DNA from: Cannabis sativa | Taxonomy: Eukaryota > Streptophyta > Magnoliopsida > Rosales > Cannabaceae | NCBI RefSeq assembly: GCF_029168945.1 | Contig: NC_083603.1 | Span: 16,864,001-16,928,000 of the forward strand | Direction: 5' to 3' | DNA length: 64,000 nt | Part shown: positions 59,490-64,000 of the stretch, piece by piece | Position numbering within the stretch: position 1 is the first letter of the stretch | Layout: every line of letters starts with the position of its first letter | Made by a program: the position numbers and the translations under genes | Notes under the pieces: model-generated | Told to the model about the DNA's origin: nothing | What the model saw: only the letters and a program-made list of their open reading frames with translations | The model's database searches: none

Positions 59490-59740
59490 GGCGGATGGGC
59501 GGAGTCCTGAGGCTGCGTACACGGGTGCGGGGCTGGCTGGGCGCACGGACAAGCTGGCTAGCTGGCTGGCTGGGCGCGCGAGTAGGCTGGCTAGCTAGCC
59601 GGGCCGGCCGGGCGCGGCAAGCCGGGCCGGGCCGGTTGGCCGAGCGCGCGTGCGGCCGGCCGGCCGGGCGCGGCAAGCCGGCCGGCCGTCGTCCACGGGC
59701 GCGAGCCGTGGCTTGCGGGGTTCTTGGATGTGGATGCATC
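59490..59740. repeat. GC-rich minisatellite upstream of FluG-like gene
   Basis: About 250 bp of almost pure G+C in an AT-rich window. The 20-mer GGCCGGGCGCGGCAAGCCGG occurs at 59606-59625 and 59662-59681 (56-bp period), and CTGGCTGGGCGC-type units occur about 36 bp apart at 59531 and 59567. Long frames on both strands are composition artefacts. It lies between the Tat-type LTR and the gene promoter, about 400 bp from the start codon. Confidence 0.8.
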
Positions 59741-60043
59741 CAAGAGATGCATGACGCGATTTGACTAAAGGATACTTACAAGCAAAGAACACAGGTGCCG
59801 CTTTTTGTCCTTTTCTGTTTGTACGGAATATCCAATGTCATTTATGTGCCTATTTGTTATTTATGGAAATACTTTACTTTTTCTATTTTTGGTGGTCAAT
59901 AGTTATCATTGCAAAGAATAGGATCACGTACAGCCATCACGGCTACTTGTAACCAATAATTAATTGTATCGTTATCCAATATGATATTGCAAAGGAGATA
60001 TTGATATATTGTGATACACTATGGCTACCTTTTATCATTACTC

Positions 60044-60050
60044 TATAAAT
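60044..60050 (+). promoter_or_regulatory. Probable TATA box of FluG-like gene
   Basis: TATAAAT, 95 bp upstream of the start codon. Purine-rich GAAAGAGAAAGAGG follows at about 60069, fitting a short 5' untranslated region. Confidence 0.55.
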
Positions 60051-60144
60051 CTGTAGCTGTGGATGTAGAAAGAGAAAGAGGCTAGGGCGCCATTTTGTAA
60101 AACAATTTTCTCGGGAGAGAGAAAGAGATAAGAGGAAAATAGAT

Positions 60145-60306
60145 ATGGATTTGTCAGAGTTGAAGAAGGCAGTGGAAACAGTGGAGGTCGTAGATGGTCA
60201 CGCACACAATATTGTGTCTCTTGATTCTTCATTCCCTTTCCTCGGTGGCTTCTCTGAAGCTCACGGCGATGCTTTGACTCATGCTCTTCATTCTCTCTCC
60301 GTCAAG
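60145..60306 (+). CDS. FluG-like protein, first coding exon (partial gene)
   Basis: 54 codons from an ATG in good context (GATATGG) to a GT splice donor (AAG|GTACCA, 60307). The product begins MDLSELKKAVETVEVVDGHA and continues HNIVSLDSSFPF, the N-terminus of plant FluG / nodulin-glutamine synthetase-like proteins. These have an amidohydrolase-type domain followed by a glutamine synthetase I-like domain, about 840 residues in all. The His-x-His pair (residues 19 and 21) is the first metal-ligand motif of the amidohydrolase fold. In Arabidopsis the family member is linked to flagellin response and root development (from memory). The splice falls after HSLSVK, where the known protein continues with an RNLREIA-like sequence. 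I did not find that next exon before 64000, so the remainder lies beyond the window. No defect is visible. Confidence 0.9.
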
Positions 60307-61680
60307 GTACCACTCACTCACTACTCTTTTGTTTTTCTACACATATGAAATCTCAACTCAATTCATATTTCTTATTACTATTGACTTTTACTTTGATTTA
60401 GGCTAAGCTTTCTTCAATCGATGAAATAACGCTGCGTGATTTGTTCTGCATTTTCTTCATTCTTGATGGAAATAATATGATTTTTTCAAAAAAAGAAAAA
60501 AGATTGCTTTGTCCTTTTTTTGATTAATTTTGAAAGAAACTGCCGAGTAAACACGAGAGTTTTGTCAGTGTGAGTAGTCGACTGTTACAGAGATTGTCCA
60601 ACGTTAATTATATTTTATTTAGAGATATATGATCACTTATTAAATTTGGGCGACATCAAGTATCTTAAATTTATACTCTTTTATACATTTAATAACAATA
60701 AATTGTTTTCTTAATAACTGTCTCTCTCCTCTTTTATCATTGGTTGCTTGTTGGTGTTCGTGTTGTTATTTTTTTTTTAATTTCTTAACTTTTTTTATTA
60801 GTTTATTATTATTTTATTATTTTTGCTATTTATTATCATTCTCTATCTTCTTTATAATTTAAAAAGTCTTTTTCAACTAATAATTATTCAAGTTTTAAAA
60901 TGGGATAATTACATGAAACACCATTTTTGTAAAAAAAACATTATATTTTTACGTTTAAAGATTTTTTTTTTTATATTTTTACAGTTTTTTATATAAACAA
61001 CATGAAAACAATAAGAAAACTACATAAAAGTAACAGGGAAATAACATACAAACAACATCAAAACAACAACAAAAAATAACATACAGATAACAAAAAATCA
61101 ACAATTTATTAACAAGAGTACAACATAAAAAGACCTTATTTTTTGTAAATAAAATTATAAAAATTGTAAAAATATTTAAAATTTCGTACAACCATATTTT
61201 TGTAATTTTTGTGTTTTTTTGCCGTATTTGTAAAATAATCACTTTTAAAATTGTATTATAGTCTTTCTTTATTTTTTTAAAAAAAGTTTAAAAAGTTTTT
61301 TTAGTCACACCATTTATTATTTAGACTCAAAAATTATACTATTGCAATTTATTTTTCAAGATAATCATTTTAACATGTGGGAAGCATATATTTTTTTGCC
61401 GCCACAAAAAAAAAAATTACTGAAATTAAAAGTAACACTAAAGTATCTTAAACAACAAAATCATTATAGTTAGCTAACATAATTTAACTTAAAAATCCAA
61501 AAATAAAATTATAATTTTAAAGTTTAAAATTAACTTCTTACTGTCTTCGAAAAATGACGACTAATATTAAAATTATTTTTTTGTTTCTTTATTATATTTT
61601 GTAACAAAAAGTAATAAAATCTTAGACTTAATAAAATTTAACATATTAAGTAACATCATAAATTGCTATAAATTTTTTTA

Positions 61681-62078
61681 GGCTAATTAGTAATTTTTTC
61701 CCCTGAATTTTGACATGTAGTAAGTCGTGCTCCCTGAAATTTTTTGGCCGTTAAAAATTCCTCCCGAACTATGGAGATTGTTAAATTTAAGGACTTTTGT
61801 CTAATTTCATTCAATTTACTATTTCAGTGATTGTTTATGTACTAAATCATGCTCCCCAGACTTTGATATCTACCAAATCATGCCTCTCAAACTTTGATAT
61901 GTACTAAATCATGCCCCTTGAACTTTCATCCATATTAGAATTTTTTTACTAAAATTAGACAAAAGTCCTTAAATTTAACAATCTCAATAGTTCGAGGGGA
62001 ATTTTTAACGGCCAAAAAAGTTCAGGGGGCACGATTTAGTACATGTCAAAGTTCGAGGGGAAAAATTACTAATTAACC
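61681..62078. mobile_element. Mutator-type MITE in intron
   Basis: Long inverted repeats: the left end GGCTAATTAGTAATTTTTTC pairs with the right end ...AAAATTACTAATTAACC. Arms of more than 100 bp include the shared AATTTTTAACGGCCAAAAAA-type segment. Perfect 9-bp TSD ATTTTTTTA (61672-61680 and 62079-62087). The centre carries repeated 'actaaatcatgc..cc..actttgatatgta' units. Non-coding. Confidence 0.88.
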
Positions 62079-62431
62079 ATTTTTTTATTATGTTGTATTT
62101 AAAAGTTACGATATAACATACTAATAACAAATTTATTTAACAAAAAAAATTTGATACGTTCGTATAAAAAATTTATAAAGTTATCAAATAGTATCATAAA
62201 TATAATAAAATTAGTTATATTATAAAATTATAATATATATATATATATTAATTTTAAAGTTAACTGATCAAAAATTTAAAATGATCAATTAAATGTGTAT
62301 GAGAAAAAATTATCTTGAAATAATTTTTTTTAATAAAAATTAACTAATTGATATATTATTTTCATCAAAAGCAATTAAAAAGTTGCTTTAAAAAAACAAA
62401 AACAAAAAAAAAAACTTATAAAACATTGAAA

Positions 62432-62595
62432 TTTATGGAAGCGAAAATTTTCAAGTTTTTTCTATTTTCGGTAAATATTTTAAATTTTGGTATTTGAGCT
62501 GACATGGCACATTGACATTTGTACAAATAATTTTGTTAAAAGTATTTTTATAAATAAAATAAATTTGAGGTATAATATTGCAATAACCCTTTTAA
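62432..62595 (+). repeat. Inverted repeat, copy 1
   Basis: The segment with CTATTTTCGGTAAAT, TGACATGGCAC, GTACAAATAATTTT and ATAATATTGCAATAACCC is matched in reverse complement by 63812-63970. The ends facing each other (ACCC near 62590 and GGGG near 63814) look like transposon tips, so these may be two elements of one family rather than one element. Confidence 0.65.
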
Positions 62596-63811
62596 TTTAC
62601 ACACATAAGACTTGTGCTTGATAAAAATGTTAATTTGGGATAATGCAGTTATTATGATATTTATTAAAATAACGTAATTAAGTAAGAATTTTCTTTATTT
62701 TTTTCTATAATTAATGAACGAACACTAATTTAATTTATAAATTTCTTTTTTTTTTTGTCCTAAATTAGTGGTCCAAATTCTTAAAGATTGATTCATCAAT
62801 TTTTATTGTTATTTTTATCTATAACTAGTGAGGAAGCACGGGCTTCGCACATGAGTGACTCTTAAAATTATTTAAGTATAACTATTTTAAGAAATAATTT
62901 GTATTTTATCTCTTGAACTTATTAAAAAATTATATCATTTAAAATGTACACCATGTTAAAAAAATTTAGTAAACTCTTCTATTTATAGAGATATAATATT
63001 TTTGTTAGCTAGATGAGAAACTTACATCTTTATTTTTTTATACTTAAGTGAAGAAACTCAGTAAGCAATACATAAATATGAGTTTGTAAATATGAAAACG
63101 TTTGAATCTAATTATTTAAATAAATATAAAATTTTAGGAACAAAATTAAATATACTTAGAAATATTTTAAAAATAGGCATAAGTAAACAGATTGTGTGAA
63201 CTTTATTTCCAGCATGTTAAATTATTCTGAATTTATTAAAAATTTGCAAAATATTTTTAGAAAACTACAATTTACATTGACATATAAAAAAAAATAAAAT
63301 TAAAACTATTTGGATATCGAAATACAAAATGAGTGTTTGGTACACTTAATTTTAGAGAGTATAACGTAGAATGTCCCTAAATTAATTATATTGTTGTTTT
63401 ATTATTATTTTTTATTATCTATAGTTGTATGTTTATTTATTTTTTTGATAGTTTACTCTGTGGCTTTAATTATAAATTTAATAGAATGAGAATATAATGT
63501 TATATTTCTTTATTTAAGTAATAATTATTTATTAATAGTATTATTATAGTAGAAAAGTAATCACATAATAAATTTATTTTATGTTGTTAAAAAATAAATA
63601 AACATGGTTTATATTTTTTATAAATATAGATTATTTAGAAAAAAAAATCTTCAATATATAATATATATGATGAGAGAGAAATACATTAACTCCCTCAAAA
63701 TTGTTGAGGGACTAAATTTTTTGACACTACTTTATTATAGTGAAAAAAATATTATGTACATGAATTATAAGAATAAATAAAAGGTTTTTTTTTTTACACA
63801 TAATAAAAAGA
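62596..63811. other. AT-rich intron sequence between inverted repeats
   Basis: No gene or complete transposon recognised. The phrase TAACTAGTGAGGAAGCACGGGCTTCGCAC (given here only as location 62822-62850) is an isolated GC-richer spot of unknown nature. Confidence 0.4.
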
Positions 63812-64000
63812 TGGGGAGTTTTCAATATAATACTTAAAATTGATTTTATTTACAAAAATACCTTTAAGAAAATTATTTGCACAAATACCGTTGTGCCACG
63901 TCAGCATATATACCGAAATTTAAAATAATTACCGAAAATAGAAAAAATTGAAAAAAATCTCGTTTCCAGATTTTTTTCGCTTTTTAGGAGTTTTGTGAAA
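63812..64000 (-). repeat. Inverted repeat, copy 2, cut by window edge
   Basis: Reverse complement of the region at 62432-62595, including the GCCACGTCAGC counterpart of GCTGACATGGC. It continues to the window end with further similarity (AGCGAAAA region), so the element extends beyond 64000. Confidence 0.65.

Larger units (their letters stand above)
60307..64000 (+). other. First intron of FluG-like gene (at least 3.7 kb)
   Basis: Starts at the GT donor 60307 and runs beyond the window. It is very AT-rich, with long T- and A-runs. It includes a stretch at about 60895-61255 whose ends (GGGATAATTACATG; ATTTGTAAAATAATCAC) are weakly inverted, perhaps a further Mutator-type MITE, and the elements listed below. 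No other gene is supported. Confidence 0.65.

Noticed and set aside
59416..59792. Arginine/proline/glycine-rich frames on both strands
   Set aside because: Composition artefact of the GC-rich minisatellite.

Overview
This is nuclear DNA of a flowering plant, very probably a eudicot. The evidence is the spliced plant-type gene start near the right edge and AT-rich intergenic DNA filled with plant Copia, Ty3/gypsy, CACTA, Mutator-like, hAT and LINE transposons. I cannot name the species from sequence alone; a member of the Rosales such as hop or hemp is only an impression. All boundaries, target-site duplications (TSDs) and repeat comparisons were read by eye.

Layout. 1-890: end of a Copia LTR. 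1513-3786: solo chromovirus-like LTR (TSD GAATT). 4033-4304: small hAT element with tRNA-like Pol III boxes (TSD TCTGTATG). 5430-6916: array of inverted and tandem 30-bp repeats resembling a foldback element. 6958-8434: non-autonomous Mutator-like element with ~200-bp inverted ends (TSD TAACCTTAA). 9090-9434 and 19485-19921: a decayed host-gene fragment split by a complete Copia element at 9435-19484 (TSD GATAT). 20046-20327: LINE 3' end cut by a CACTA transposon (20328 to about 33560, minus strand) carrying a degenerate transposase/ULP1 protease gene. That CACTA is split by a minus-strand Copia element at 22172-30039 (TSD ATTGA). About 33690-37300: deleted OTA-type gypsy remnant (gag and 3' LTR). 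37301-52620: 3' part of a chromodomain gypsy element, split by a Copia solo LTR (37749-39618, TSD TCTTG) and by a very young defective Copia element (40140-50233, TSD GACAT). 52641-53599: old Copia LTR fragment. 53600 to about 59454: minus-strand Tat-type gypsy element with a TRIM element (58738-59214, TSD CTCCT) in its LTR. 59490-59740: a strongly GC-rich minisatellite. 60145-60306: first coding exon of the only host gene recognised, a FluG-like (amidohydrolase plus glutamine-synthetase-like) protein, followed by at least 3.7 kb of intron that holds a Mutator-type MITE and other repeats.

The Copia elements share one family. Their LTRs are about 1.87-1.89 kb, run TGTTGGG to CCAACA, and carry TATAAATAG. 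An initiator-Met PBS follows the LTR, then an AT-rich leader of 2.5-3.6 kb and a gag-pol in different stages of decay. None looks autonomous: gag is N-truncated in one copy, almost absent in another and unrecognisable in the third. Yet the most decayed copy has nearly identical LTRs, implying recent mobilisation in trans.

The most unusual signal is a short, GC-rich, palindrome-bearing cassette in the Copia leader. It lies between conserved flanks but has unrelated sequence and length in each copy. Comparable palindromic cassettes sit inside the LTRs of three gypsy groups in the same window. I put this forward as the best candidate for an undescribed feature, possibly an RNA dimerisation or packaging site or a fast-evolving silencing target.
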